64,000 bases of DNA from Furcasterigmium furcatum (lineage: Eukaryota > Ascomycota > Sordariomycetes > Glomerellales > Plectosphaerellaceae), in the NCBI GenBank assembly GCA_001599815.1, contig BCIA01000006.1, positions 1,118,961 to 1,182,960 of the forward strand, in the 5' to 3' direction. The notes below the pieces were generated by a model that was not told the DNA's origin, searched no databases, and saw only the letters and a list, made by a program, of their open reading frames with translations. The position numbers and the translations under genes are program-made. Shown here piece by piece: positions 1 through 10,191 of the stretch. Each line of letters opens with the position of its first letter. The stretch's first letter is position 1.

Positions 1-58
1 TCATATCTAAATCCCTGTCTCGCGACCCTCACAGCCACACGCCGCCACCATCGCCAGC

Positions 59-976
59 ATGACCACCACAACCACAACCGAGACCGTCAGCCAACTGATC
101 CTCATCCCAGAGACCAAACTGAAGACTGGTCTCGAGGCACGCCTTGCCTCACGCAACAATGTCCATACCAAGTCCACCTCTGGCCTGGCCCCTTCATACC
201 TCCAGGCCAACCTGATGATCCTCCCCTCGCGCTACGCCGCCGACTTCCGCGACCTGTGCGCCCGCAACCCCGTCCCCTGTCCCCTGCTTGCCGAGTCCGC
301 AGAGGCAGGCGACTACACCAACCTCAAGAGCTACATCCCTCACATCCTTGACGGCAACAAGATCGCCTCCTCCCTGGACCTCCGCAGCGACTGCCCCAAT
401 TTCAATGTCTACCGCGACTCGAAGCTAACGGACATGGAAATCTCCGACATCAAGGACCAGTGGACGGACGACCACGTCGCTTTCGTCATCGGGTGCAGCT
501 ACAGCTTTGAGACGGCCCTCATCGCCGCGGGACTCCCGCCCCGCCACCTGCTCCTCGACCGCAACGTGCCCATGTACCGCTCCAACATCCCCCTGAACCC
601 CGCGGGCGTCTTCACGGGCGGCACCTACGTCGTGTCCATGCGGCCGTACAAGAAGGCGGACATTGAGAAGATCCGGGCCATCACGCGGCGGTACCTGCCC
701 ACGCACGGGGAGTGCGTCGCGTGGGGATGGGACGCCCTCGCGAGGCTGGGCATCGCGGACATCGACACCCCGCAGTGGGGAGACGCGCCGCTCACCATGC
801 ACGGGAAGCCCCTGAGCTCGGTGCTTGGCGACGAGGAGAATGTGCCCCTCTTCTGGGGGTGCGGCGTCACGCCCCAGGAGGCCGTAATGAGGGCGGACCT
901 CGAGGGGGTCGTCATGGCCCACGCACCGGGGCATATGCTGGTGCTTGACTGCAAGGAGGACGAGGTGTTGGTGTAG
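59..976 (+). CDS. D-glutamate cyclase-like / YcsI family (DUF1445) protein
   Basis: Single-exon 305-residue protein starting at the first ATG. It shows the DUF1445 (UPF0317, YcsI) hallmarks in order: FVIGCSYSFETAL (about residues 141-153), an RH pair followed by VPMYRSNI (about 168-185), an AGVFTGGTYVVSMRP block (about 189-203), a THGE motif, VPLFWGCGVTPQ (about 262-273) and HAPGHMLVLD near the C-terminus. Length is usual for the stand-alone family. Bacterial members were annotated as hydro-lyases, and the related domain of vertebrate DGLUCY is a D-glutamate cyclase (D-glutamate to 5-oxo-D-proline), so the reaction here is family inference only. No signal peptide or membrane segment is seen, so it is probably soluble and intracellular. 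The N-terminus has a run of Thr (residues 2-7). It is tail-to-tail with a Dal5-type transporter and near PLP-enzyme and RidA genes, which suits a role in amino-acid breakdown. Confidence 0.85.
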   Translation: MTTTTTTETVSQLILIPETKLKTGLEARLASRNNVHTKSTSGLAPSYLQANLMILPSRYAADFRDLCARNPVPCPLLAESAEAGDYTNLKSYIPHILDGNKIASSLDLRSDCPNFNVYRDSKLTDMEISDIKDQWTDDHVAFVIGCSYSFETALIAAGLPPRHLLLDRNVPMYRSNIPLNPAGVFTGGTYVVSMRPYKKADIEKIRAITRRYLPTHGECVAWGWDALARLGIADIDTPQWGDAPLTMHGKPLSSVLGDEENVPLFWGCGVTPQEAVMRADLEGVVMAHAPGHMLVLDCKEDEVLV

Positions 977-1463
977 ATGGGATGCTCTGGGGAACAATTA
1001 AATTTATTCCACCCGCATCATACAGACTTTCTGCCATATGCTTTGTTGCAAATGCCGGTGAATTCCATGAGTATGGTTGTGCCCCTGAGCTGCGTCGTGT
1101 CCCCACCCCTTTTCGGCTTTCGATGACAATCGGAGCAAACGCAATGCCCGCCACCAGCGTACCTTAAGTCAGTACTGATTCAATTGACAGTTCCTCCACT
1201 CATCTTTTTTTTTGTCGGTGAGTCTCGATGAAACGCTTCTCGGCCTGGCCTAAGATCAGCTCTTGCTTGACTCGACCGCGGTCACAGAAACTCAGGCCTG
1301 GCAGATACACGGAAGACGGAGAGGCTTCACCCATAAACTATGCCTTACAGGCACCTGATATTGCAACGACTAAACTACTTAAGATACACCCCTCTTTCTT
1401 CGGTACTTTACAAGGTTTCCACCCCCTTCGAGCCACCGGCCCACCGTTCACCCATGACATGAC
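977..1463. other. intergenic, convergent 3' ends
   Basis: Separates two convergent genes. I see no supported coding region, RNA gene or repeat in it. Confidence 0.5.
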
Positions 1464-3037
1464 CTAGTAGACATACCTGAACTCGAGATTGTGCTCGCCA
1501 GTCGTCTCGGTCCTATCATCAGGGCGCGTGCCCGCCAGGATCTGGTCCTTCTTCCTGTTCTCCATCTTGAAGTGCACAACCTGAATAGCAATGAGAATCA
1601 TGCAGATAATCGCCGACACGAGCGACGCATAGTGCCCGAGGCGGTAATCCGGCGGGGAGCGGTAGACCTGCCCGGCCACGACGCCGGCGACATTGCCCAC
1701 AGCCTGGGAGATACCCAGCGACGTGGCGCGGCGGTAGTGCGGCGCCGTGTTGTTCACGATCCAGGTCTCGTTGAGGCCCGGGCCGCAGTAAAGGGGCAGC
1801 GCGATCATGAAGCAGGCGAGGTAGCGGATCGCGGAGCTCTTGACAGTCAGGAGGATCGTGTACCCGATCACGGCGAAGATGTCGAGGACGAACAGCGCGC
1901 TGCCACGGAGGCGGTACTTGTCACCAATCATGGCCGCGACGAAGAACGAGATGCCGCCAAGCAGATACACAGGCACGCTGAGGTACTGCGCCTGCAGCTG
2001 GGTGTAACCAAGGCCGTCCCGGAGGATGGAGGGGAGGAAAGTGGAAAAGCCGTAGAGGATGATGTCCTGGAAGAACTGGATGAGGGCTCTGTGGACGCAC
2101 AAAGTTAGCCTAGAGCCTCGAATACGTTCAATACAACTGCAGCAACTCACCCCGTGTACAGCCTCCAGGTGCGCAGTGCGGACGTGACCTGCGCCCACTC
2201 GAAATGATTCGCGCCCATGTACTCCTGGCGCTTCAGCTCGCGCCTCTCCATGGTATCACGTTGCTCGGGTGTCCAGAACTTGGCCTTGGCAGGGAACTCG
2301 GGAAGACCGAACCAGGCCCAGGGCACGACGGCGAGGGAGATGAGCCCCTCGATGATGTATAGCCAGCTCCAGGCGTTGAGGCTCCCGACAGTGCCGATGC
2401 GCGTGATGCCAGTTGCGACGAGGCCGCCGAACATGCCGGAGAAAGCAGTGGCGGAGAAGAGGTATGCGAAGCGGAGGCCCTGCTCGTGGCGGTTATACAC
2501 CATGGTGATGTACAGGCTGATACAGGGAAAGAAGCCGGACTCGCAGATACCGAGAACAAGGCGGCAGGCGAGGAGCCCTGCATAGTTCGTGATGAAGGCC
2601 GTGCAGATAGTAACGATGGACCAGGCGAAGGCCATGGTGGCGATAGCCCTGTGCGTCTTCAGCCAGCGCTGGGCTAGCACAAAGGGCACCATGAAGATAA
2701 CGTAGGTCGCGAAGAAGACGCTGACTGCCGTGCTGAACTGCGGGCCCGTAAGGCCGAGGTCGGTCCTGAGGCCCGCCACGGCGGCATTGCCGATGTTGCT
2801 CCTGTCGAGGTAGGCCATGAAGTACAAGGCACAAAACAGGGGGGCGAAGCGCTTGTCGAGGCGTCGAAGGACTTTCTTCTCGATGACGGGGTCGACGTAG
2901 ACATCGTAGCCCTCGACCGCCGAGCCTTTCTCGTTGTCAACGTTGGTGACGGCCGCCGTGGCCTTGCTGAGCTCTGCGTCGACGGCATCGCCGCCCACCG
3001 GCTGCGGCGCCGGCTCGGACGTCTTCTCGGGAGCCAT
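1464..3037 (-). CDS. MFS transporter, Dal5/allantoate permease-type (ACS family)
   Basis: Two exons, 2151-3037 and 1464-2088. The 62-nt intron has a GTGAGT donor and CAG acceptor, and the splice restores LYTG-ALIQFF, a sequence typical of this family. The product is 503 residues. It has a cytoplasmic N-tail of about 60 residues, then FMAYLDRSNIGNA in the first helix and loop, which marks the anion:cation symporter (Dal5/TNA1) group, and about twelve hydrophobic segments with FPCISLYITMVYNRHEQG in the middle. Family members import allantoate, ureidosuccinate, nicotinate, pantothenate, short peptides or sugar acids, and the substrate here cannot be read from sequence. It acts in the plasma membrane. 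It is divergently transcribed from a Zn2Cys6 regulator at 3947, a common arrangement for a transporter and its specific regulator. Confidence 0.88.
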
Positions 3038-3946
3038 TGTGTTGGTGATCTGCCGTGATGGTTGAGTAAAAGAAAATCAGAGTGGACGGGTGGAGGAGGA
3101 TGGCATGAATCGGAGGCTCTTCATCATGAGCCCCAAGACAAGAGGGGGTAGTTCCTTTTGTACGCGAGGATGCTCCGTGCTATGCTATTCCCCGGGACAG
3201 AGGACATGCAGCACGGCCATGGCTGAAGGGAGAGGTTGTCGTGCAGCCGTTGCAGAAGTCCCCTGCCACTCTGATTGATTCGGCTTATCTGGGCGTCTGA
3301 GCTACCGAGATAGCAGGCGTTCAGTCACAGCACCGGTGCCCGCCAGAATGCGGGGGATGCGGACCGTTTAGAGCGTGTGCCGATGAATCTGGCGCCGAAA
3401 TGGAGCGCTAACAGGGAGATGGAACGTGGCGGTTCCCTGGGATCTGGGTCTTGTTGCGGTGTCGGGCGAGTCATGATGGTCGTCAGGTCGGACCATCGGA
3501 GCGAGCTAAGAGATAACGGAGGCGGAGCTCCGTCGCCGCTGTTTCTCTGGCTGGCAGATACAGACCACCCCTTCGACGCCCACGAGATCTCCTGACGACT
3601 CGGTCCGCAAGTATCATCTCGCTATCTGCTCGACACACTGACAGCCCAAGCTCTAGTTGGAATGCGGAGCGTGCCCCCAGCCAGCCAACTCGCAGTCCGC
3701 TCGATAACCATTAGCCCAACTTATCAAGCTTCGTTCAGCGGTTGATGACTCGGCTGGCTCCCCATAAGTTCCCGCCACGATCAAGGCGCGGGGTCGGAGC
3801 GCCGCTCCATTGTATATCTTGTCGACCCTCCCCCGAACGGGCGCCCGCCTCCGTCTTCCTTCTCCTCCCCGTATTATCCGTCATCCGATACACCCCAGTC
3901 CAACCTTGAGATACCATCAGTCGAAGCAGCTCCCACACAACCCACA
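3038..3946. promoter_or_regulatory. divergent promoter between transporter and Zn2Cys6 regulator
   Basis: About 0.9 kb between start codons facing away from each other. It has no convincing ORF. It contains a perfect palindrome CGGAGCTCCG at 3533-3542 (CGG-N4-CCG), the type of inverted CGG pair that Zn2Cys6 dimers bind, with further CGG triplets nearby. Binding by the adjacent regulator is inference. Confidence 0.45.
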
Positions 3947-6265
3947 ATGGACTTGCATCCGACCGGGGACCCGAGAGCCCCGACTCCAGCTGGGGCGGGC
4001 GACCTGGTCAACATTTCGTAAGAGAAACCCATGGCAAAATCCGGGGGCGGAGACGGGCCTCGGACGCCGTATTGTTTGAGGAAGCTGACATGTATTGCTG
4101 CAAAGATGTGAGCGGTGTCGTAAGCGCAAGGTTCGTTGCTGAGCGACCACAAGTAGTGGCAGGAGATTGACATGGACGCAGATCAAGTGCGACAGGGAGA
4201 AGCCGTGCTCGAAGTGCACCAGGGCTCGAGTACAGTGCTGCGTCTCGGGAAGCGGCGAGAGAGCCCGGTACGTGCTTTGTCGGGGTTGGCCGGTTCCGGC
4301 TGCCCCCTTTCCCTTGCCCCTGACCTCTGAGCCAGTCATCACTGCATGTAAGTCAGATAGGAGGCTGACATGTTCATCAGGCCTGCCTCGAAGAAGCATG
4401 TCCAGGCACTCGAGAACCAAGTTGAGCACCTAGAAGCATTCATCAAGCAGCTCACAGTTGCGGATGATGCCACACGACATGTCCTCCTGGGAACAACGCC
4501 ATGCACTACCGAGTCCCCTGGGCAACCTTCCATCCACAGCCAGATAGCTGGAGCCGAGGCCGGCATGGCACTCTCTTCAGCATCACCATCCTCACCCGCA
4601 GACTCTGGCAATCTCGTTATAGCCAGGGCACGAGAGGGCCGCCTCCGGAAGCTGACAGCGAGAAAGTCCAGCCAGTTCTACGGCGGGACCAGCCTTTTCC
4701 AGTCCATATCCGAGACAACATCTATCGGGACCAGCAATGACCCCCAAACTTCATCATCCAGGAACGACTTCAACTTGCTGCAGGCCCCGAGTCCTCGGCA
4801 AGCAGCAGCGCCATCCTACTTCCCCTACCACGCCAAGGACGACATTTGCCGTCAGCTCATGGCGACATTCTTCAAGAACGTCTACCAGTACAACATGTGC
4901 ATCTACCGCGAGTGGTTCCTCAGAGATTATGCCGTGGAAGGTGGCGGCCTCTACTACTCAGATCCCCTGATGTACGCCATCTGCGCCGTCGGAGCCCTCA
5001 TATCCGAGGACAAGTCGCTCAGACCGCTCTCAGGGCTCTTCGCAAGCCAGTCCGAGAGGCTCGTCCTGGACTCCCTGGAGCTCCCGGATCTTACCACCCT
5101 GCAATCCCTTGTGCTGCTGGGACACCTCGAGATTGGCCAGGGCAGAAGCTCCAAGGGCTGGCTCTACTGCGGGATGGCCTTCCGCCTGACGCACGAGATG
5201 GGCCTCCATCTCGATCCCGATAACTGGACGAGTAGCAAGTCGGACTCGTCGGTTGATCGAGAGATTCTCCGTCGCGTTTACTGGGCTGTCTTCGTCATCG
5301 ATAAGCAGCTGAGCCTGTATTTCGGCCGCCCGCCAGCGTTGTACCCCCACGAAGCGGATGTGAGGAATACCATCCGTATTCCTTATCCCCCAGAGTGGGA
5401 GAGTCTCCTCGACACCTATATCTGCAAGGGCACGTCCTCCACGGCATTCGAAGACGGCCTGTCGACCGTTGGCGCCATCACACACCAGGTAGAGCTTGCG
5501 AAGATCCTCCATACCATGATTGTCGACGTATTCGAGAACCGTCGCCGTCACCCGCGATGCCCTGCAGCAGCAGCAGCGGCAGCTCAACAGGTGCACACGT
5601 CGCTCGTACGGTGGCTTGGTCAGCTTCCGCAGAAACTACACTGGAACCAGTGGACCGTCGGTCAGACGCCGCCATATGTGCTTCACCTGCATCTGCTCTT
5701 CCACACGGCCATGATCATCCTGCACCGCCCTCCGCGCCAGCACCTCGACGACGAGTGCGTCATCAAGGGGGAGGGTGTCGAGGTGTGCTACCAGTCACTG
5801 TCCGCCATTCTGAGACTTCTCAAGAGCTACGGACGGTACTACCGCTTCGAGGTTCTGCCGCTCGACTTTGTCCACACGTTATCTGCAGCGGCGGAGTGCG
5901 TCATGATGCGTCGGTACATGGAGAAGTCGTCCTGGGATGACAAGGACATCTCAAGGCCCCTGACGCAGATACTAGACGTGATGCAGATCGTCCAGGACAT
6001 CTTCCCCTGCATGCGGGAAATTAGGAACAGCATTCTCGAGTCAATGAAGGAGGGCAGTGCCGTGAGCGGAGAGGTCACCGAAGGGGCCAACGCCGAGCTG
6101 GACTTGATTGACCTTCTCCAGTCCGGGGCCGTGCCGTTCCCGGGCGCCATGTGGTGTCCCGAGGAGGCGGGGAGCGTCGACAGCGCCGACTTGGGATTCC
6201 TGGTCACGGAAGACTTCCTGAATCAACAGTATTCATGGCAGGGGAACAGCATGCAGATGGGTTGA
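3947..6265 (+). CDS. Zn2Cys6 fungal-specific transcription factor
   Basis: Four exons: 3947-4017, 4106-4130, 4182-4267, 4381-6265. The 25-nt second exon and the third exon complete the zinc cluster. All junctions close in frame to give 688 residues. The binuclear cluster is C25-x2-C28-x6-C35-x5-C41-x2-C44-x6-C51 with the basic stretch RKRKIK. It is followed by a linker and a coiled-coil segment (SKKHVQALENQVEHLEAFIKQL, abridged here to its positions, about 61-82), the usual dimerisation element. The rest carries the fungal-specific transcription factor middle homology region (about 180-450). It is a nuclear DNA-binding regulator. It lies between a Dal5-type transporter (divergent) and a PLP enzyme (convergent), so it may control this neighbourhood. 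The intron 1 acceptor is AAG, slightly weak. Confidence 0.88.
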
Positions 6266-6290
6266 GATGACGGGATCTATCACTAGAAGT

Positions 6291-7460
6291 CTATCGGAAG
6301 AGCCCACTGACCGCCGCTACGGTGGTATTCCCTCCGCTCAACACGATGGCAACGTCCCAAACATCTACCCCGGCCTCCTTCTGCCTACTTGCGACCATCT
6401 CCCGGAACTCCTGGTTGAAGAGCACAACTGCAAGAGGGACACACGCGCTCGGCTCCGCGACAACCTTGAGCCTCTCAAAGAGCAGACGCATGGCGAGCTT
6501 GATATCCTCCTCACCAACAGAATAGACGCCCTCAACCTTGCGGGGATCACTCACGATCTCCCAGTTGAGCGCGCCGACAGGCGTCCTCAGGCCGTCCGCA
6601 ATCGTGGCCGAAAATACCGAGGTCACCCTCTCGCCCTTCCTGAGGCCGCGCACCCCATCATCGGCACCGCCAAAAGATGGCTCAGCTCCAAATATCTTCG
6701 TGCCCGGCTTGTCGCTGAACCATGTCGCGATGCCGCCCAGCAGCCCTCCTCCGCCGAGGGGAGCAACGACAGCGTCCAGAGACCGCTTCGCTTCGGCCCG
6801 GGAACTCTCGAGGAACTGCTCCTCCAGCTCCTTCGCGCAAGTCCCCTGTCCGATGATGATATCAGGGTGCTCGTACGGCGGGACGAAGATACTGCCGCAA
6901 GACCTGACCACGTCCTCGACCGCAGCCCTCTTCTCCTCATTCGAGCTGCCGCAGAAGACAATTTTCCCCTTGGCACCCTCTCCGCCGGTCTCCGACAGAC
7001 TCTCTATGCCAAGGTAGGACGCCACGCCCCTGATCTTGCTCTCCGTGCTTGATGTCGGCATGACAATCGTCGCGGGCACGCCAAAGGTGGCCGCTGCCAG
7101 CGCGAGCCCCTGAGCGTGGTTGCCGGAGGAGACTGTCGTGAGCGTGATTCTTCGCAGCTCGTCCAGGCCATGCTTCTCGATGAGCCGGGACACCGCGAAG
7201 AAGGCTCCCCGAGCTTTAAAGGCGCCCGTCCGTTGGACGTTTTCGCATTTGAAGTGAAGTCTCAGATTTGGCGGTGACCTGGAAGGGTCCTGGTTTGTGG
7301 ATTCCGAAGTCGAGACATGCTGCCTCGGATCGGGAGACGAGGCGATGTAGTTGAGGCTCTGAGAACTGAGAAGAGGGGTGCGATGGAGATATTGAGACAA
7401 GATTTCATGAGCCTGGACTATGTTGGACGGTTCTGGGAGATCCGTCCTGGTTTGGGCCAT
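6291..7460 (-). CDS. serine racemase / threonine dehydratase-like PLP enzyme
   Basis: Single exon, 389 residues, fold-type II PLP enzyme. Lys82 in FKARGA is the expected Schiff-base lysine. SSGNHAQG (111-118) contacts the substrate carboxylate, GGGGLLGG (236-243) forms the phosphate loop, and SGGN near the C-terminus supplies the serine facing the pyridine nitrogen. There is no C-terminal ACT regulatory domain, which places it with serine racemase, L-threo-3-hydroxyaspartate ammonia-lyase and catabolic threonine dehydratase rather than the biosynthetic enzyme. Such enzymes dehydrate hydroxy-amino acids to enamines that become 2-oxo acids plus ammonia. A low-complexity Ser-rich insert lies at about 41-65. 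It is head-to-head with a RidA gene 409 bp away. Substrate and stereochemistry cannot be decided from sequence. Confidence 0.88.
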   Translation of the reverse strand: MAQTRTDLPEPSNIVQAHEILSQYLHRTPLLSSQSLNYIASSPDPRQHVSTSESTNQDPSRSPPNLRLHFKCENVQRTGAFKARGAFFAVSRLIEKHGLDELRRITLTTVSSGNHAQGLALAAATFGVPATIVMPTSSTESKIRGVASYLGIESLSETGGEGAKGKIVFCGSSNEEKRAAVEDVVRSCGSIFVPPYEHPDIIIGQGTCAKELEEQFLESSRAEAKRSLDAVVAPLGGGGLLGGIATWFSDKPGTKIFGAEPSFGGADDGVRGLRKGERVTSVFSATIADGLRTPVGALNWEIVSDPRKVEGVYSVGEEDIKLAMRLLFERLKVVAEPSACVPLAVVLFNQEFREMVASRQKEAGVDVWDVAIVLSGGNTTVAAVSGLFR

Positions 7461-7869
7461 CTTGAACGGCGCGCTGTCTTGGGCGTTCGGCTTTCTCCGG
7501 TTTTAGACAAATCGAGCAGCAGTATCAGTCCTGTGTCGCCTTCATGTACAATAATGCCCAATCGATCGGGAAATCTAGATATGTATTCGGTACCCGATCG
7601 ATTCGGAGAGAAGTGCGGCCGAGGTGGCCTGCTCGGCTTACGGAGCGGACTTCCATCTCCGTCCCATATCGGCCTCTCCACCATTGAATCCACGGGGACG
7701 GGCCCTGAGCTCCGTAGCCGGCTCGGTGTTCGAGTACTTTCCCCGTCCACGTGAGGTGACTCACTTGTCATCGCCAACACTCCAAGGTATGTTAGTCGAA
7801 AGTAGATCGAGTTGCTACTCCATCGATTCTTCACCATCAGCACTCCTACCACAGAAAAGCCAGCCCAAT
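7461..7869. promoter_or_regulatory. divergent promoter of PLP dehydratase-like gene and RidA
   Basis: 409 bp shared upstream region with no ORF of its own. It holds a perfect 11-bp inverted repeat described separately. A shared promoter of this size makes co-regulation of the two genes likely but not proven. Confidence 0.55.
7560..7603. repeat. perfect 11-bp inverted repeat in shared promoter
   Basis: AATCGATCGGG at 7560-7570 is mirrored as CCCGATCGATT at 7593-7603, with a 22-bp spacer. Arm centres are 33 bp apart, about three helical turns, so both arms face the same side of the helix. Each arm itself contains the palindromes ATCGAT and CGATCG. This would suit a dimeric or tetrameric regulator; the protein is unknown. 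Confidence 0.6.
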
Positions 7870-8352
7870 ATGTCCAAGGTCGCAGTATTCACCGACAAGG
7901 CCCCCAAGCCGCGGCCCGTGTACAACCAGGCCATCGTCGCCAACGGTTTCGTCTTCTGCTCCGGGCAGCTCCCGAAGGACGTCACCGGCAAGCTCGTTGA
8001 GGGCACCGTTCAAGACCGTTGCGTAGGGCTCCTATTTCAATCCCCTCATCGATAAGAACTAACGCCCTCTCAGCACCAGAGCATCGCCAACCTCAAGGCC
8101 GTCCTGGAGGCGGCCGGCTCCAGCCTCGAGAAGGTCGTCAAGGTCAACGTCTACCTTGCCGACATCGGGGACTTTGCCAAGGTGAACGAGGTGTATGAGC
8201 AGTACTGGGGTGACGTTAAGCCGGCGAGGACGTAAGTGAAGACTTGAAGCGTGTTGTTCCAAGCGAGCCTGCTAACCATGATTAGGTGCGTCGCGGTCAA
8301 GACCCTGCCTGACCACACGGATATCGAACTGGAGTGTGTTGCGATTCTGTAG
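7870..8352 (+). CDS. RidA/YjgF family 2-iminobutanoate/2-iminopropanoate deaminase
   Basis: Three exons: 7870-8022, 8074-8231, 8286-8352, all junctions in frame, giving 125 residues, the normal size of the family. Visible hallmarks are FCSGQLPKDVTGKLV, the NLKAVLEAAGSSLEKVVKV helix-strand block, and KPARTCVAVKTLP with the conserved arginine that binds the substrate carboxylate, followed by the DIELECVAIL strand. RidA trimers hydrolyse enamine/imine intermediates (2-aminoacrylate, 2-aminocrotonate) made by PLP serine/threonine dehydratases to keto acids and ammonia, preventing damage to other PLP enzymes. No mitochondrial leader is evident. Its position divergent from a serine racemase/threonine dehydratase-like gene fits that job directly. 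Confidence 0.93.
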
Positions 8353-8724
8353 TCGGATGAGAACAGGCAGTAAGTAGGTCATGATAGTCGAACTTATGCC
8401 AGAACCGAGAGTATATATCAGCAGGAACCGTCACCATCATACCTAATACATCCTTTCAGATGGGGATGTAATTGCTTACTGCTTCAAAATTCCGTAGGGC
8501 GATTACTGAGCATTCATACTGCTTATTACTTGTACCGTAGAGCATCTCCGTCTGTCGATGAGCGGCGGGATGAAGTCTGCCAATAGCGGACATGCATCGC
8601 GGCACGTGGACAACCATGTTCAGTCTGGACCTCATCCCGAGTTGAAAGACAACACATCTTCACGTTCGTCACATCAGAGAGTCCTCCGACTGATATACGA
8701 AGTTCCGTGGAGAGGCACGCCGCC
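8353..8724. other. intergenic, RidA 3' / arrestin 5' region
   Basis: No supported gene or repeat seen. It presumably holds the promoter of the arrestin-like gene. Confidence 0.4.
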
Positions 8725-10191
8725 ATGGGCAACACAGTCTACAAAGGCTCTTCCGCCATCCAGATCGACCCGGAGGATGAGGGCAAACACAAATCCTACG
8801 CTCCAGGCGACACCATCACCGGCTTCGTCTCCCGCACAGAACCTACAGTGAGCGCCCAGGCTGCCGTCAAAATCACTCTCTATGGCCGCGCAAAGACCAA
8901 GATCTTCAATCACCACGGCAGCAACAATCAGGTGTTCTACCGCGGCCGCTTCACCGTCATCGACGACGAGGCCCTCTCCAGGAAGATCTTTGAGGGCCCG
9001 GTGCACGTCGCCTCAACTACCGGCCCGGCCGTCTGGCCCTTCAGCATCAGAATCCCCAAGAACTGCAGCCCGCGGAACCTGAAGAATTCGGCGCCCAGAA
9101 GCGAGAGCTTCCTCCCTCTCGATGCTGAAAGTATCGCGACGCAGCCGCTTCCCGACTCCTTCGCTCTAAGCCACAACGGCTACGATGCACAGTCCGAGGC
9201 CTTCATCGAGTACTTCCTCGAGGCTACCATCAGCTATGCAGGTTCTCGCCAGAGCCACGACGCGATCCTCCCCATCATCATCCGGTCCCCAAACACCGAT
9301 CCTCCCTTGGAAACTTTCAGCCTGAGCAACCACCGCATCATCAACAAGCTCTCGTCTTGGCGCCTCCTCCCCGACCTGGAGTCAACCGAGCTCACCTTCG
9401 CCCAGAAGCGCCAGAAGCTCTTCCGCTCTTCCAAGGTCCCCAAGCTCGCCGGCACGATAGAGATGGATGTTCCCAGCGTCCTACAGCTCGGCAACCCATC
9501 CCTCGTCCCCATCCATCTCCGCTTCGTCCCAGACGTAAAAGAGACCAGCAGCGATCTCCAAGGCATACCCTTGAAGATTGAACTAACGTCGATGTCCATC
9601 ATGATCAGGTCGCGGACGGACATCAGGTGCCACGGCCCCATCTTCGGTCCACGCGGATCAGTCGCTGAGAAAGACTGGACCCTGCAGATATGGCCGCCCC
9701 GAGCCGGAACCGACGGTGAGTCGCTTTATATCCCGTACTCGGGGGAGTTACCGCCAATCGACGTCGGGACCCGCGCCGGCTTCAAGCTGCCGAGCTACCT
9801 AAGCGACCCAGGCACGGCTCCACGAGACCGGCTCCTCGCAGGTTTCACGACATATAACATCAAGCACTCCCATACTGCTACGTTCAGGCTTGTCGCTGTA
9901 GTATCGGGACAGGAAATGAAGATCAAGGTAGAAGGCGACCTGACTCTCCTGGCACCGAGCCAGCAGGTATCCGGCGGTGAGCAGCCAGGTGAGAAGTCGG
10001 GAGCGGCGAAGGAGAAGGCGGAGGAAGCACCACCACCACCGCCGTTCCAAGAGGCGGAAGGGTCATGGATACAGCCGCCAGCAGAAGCGGATGCGCCGCC
10101 AACGTTTGAGCAGGCGGAGAAGGAAGAAATGGTCCGAAAGGCATCGCTGGTGGGAGGGAAGGAGGAGTCGAAGGGAAAGGAAGAGAAATAA
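8725..10191 (+). CDS. arrestin-like protein
   Basis: Single exon. I take the ATG at 8725, which has the strong context CCGCCATGG, although the frame is open slightly further upstream from a GTG. The product is 488 residues. The N-terminal half (about 5-160) has the beta-rich arrestin N domain pattern (APGDTITGFV, VKITLYGRAKTKI, WPFSIRIPKNC), and about 225-410 resembles the arrestin C domain. The C-terminal 85 residues are charged and Pro/Glu-rich, with a run of five prolines. Fungal alpha-arrestins act as adaptors linking plasma-membrane cargo to HECT ubiquitin ligases. I see no PPxY motif here, so direct recruitment of an Rsp5-type ligase is not supported by sequence. It is probably cytoplasmic or peripheral to membranes. 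Confidence 0.75.
   Translation: MGNTVYKGSSAIQIDPEDEGKHKSYAPGDTITGFVSRTEPTVSAQAAVKITLYGRAKTKIFNHHGSNNQVFYRGRFTVIDDEALSRKIFEGPVHVASTTGPAVWPFSIRIPKNCSPRNLKNSAPRSESFLPLDAESIATQPLPDSFALSHNGYDAQSEAFIEYFLEATISYAGSRQSHDAILPIIIRSPNTDPPLETFSLSNHRIINKLSSWRLLPDLESTELTFAQKRQKLFRSSKVPKLAGTIEMDVPSVLQLGNPSLVPIHLRFVPDVKETSSDLQGIPLKIELTSMSIMIRSRTDIRCHGPIFGPRGSVAEKDWTLQIWPPRAGTDGESLYIPYSGELPPIDVGTRAGFKLPSYLSDPGTAPRDRLLAGFTTYNIKHSHTATFRLVAVVSGQEMKIKVEGDLTLLAPSQQVSGGEQPGEKSGAAKEKAEEAPPPPPFQEAEGSWIQPPAEADAPPTFEQAEKEEMVRKASLVGGKEESKGKEEK

Noticed and set aside
425..997. Long ORFs antisense to real genes, as here opposite the DUF1445 gene and also at 11589-12776 and 62040-63938
   Set aside because: They are mirror frames caused by high GC and codon bias; Arg/Asp/Gly-rich translations match no family.
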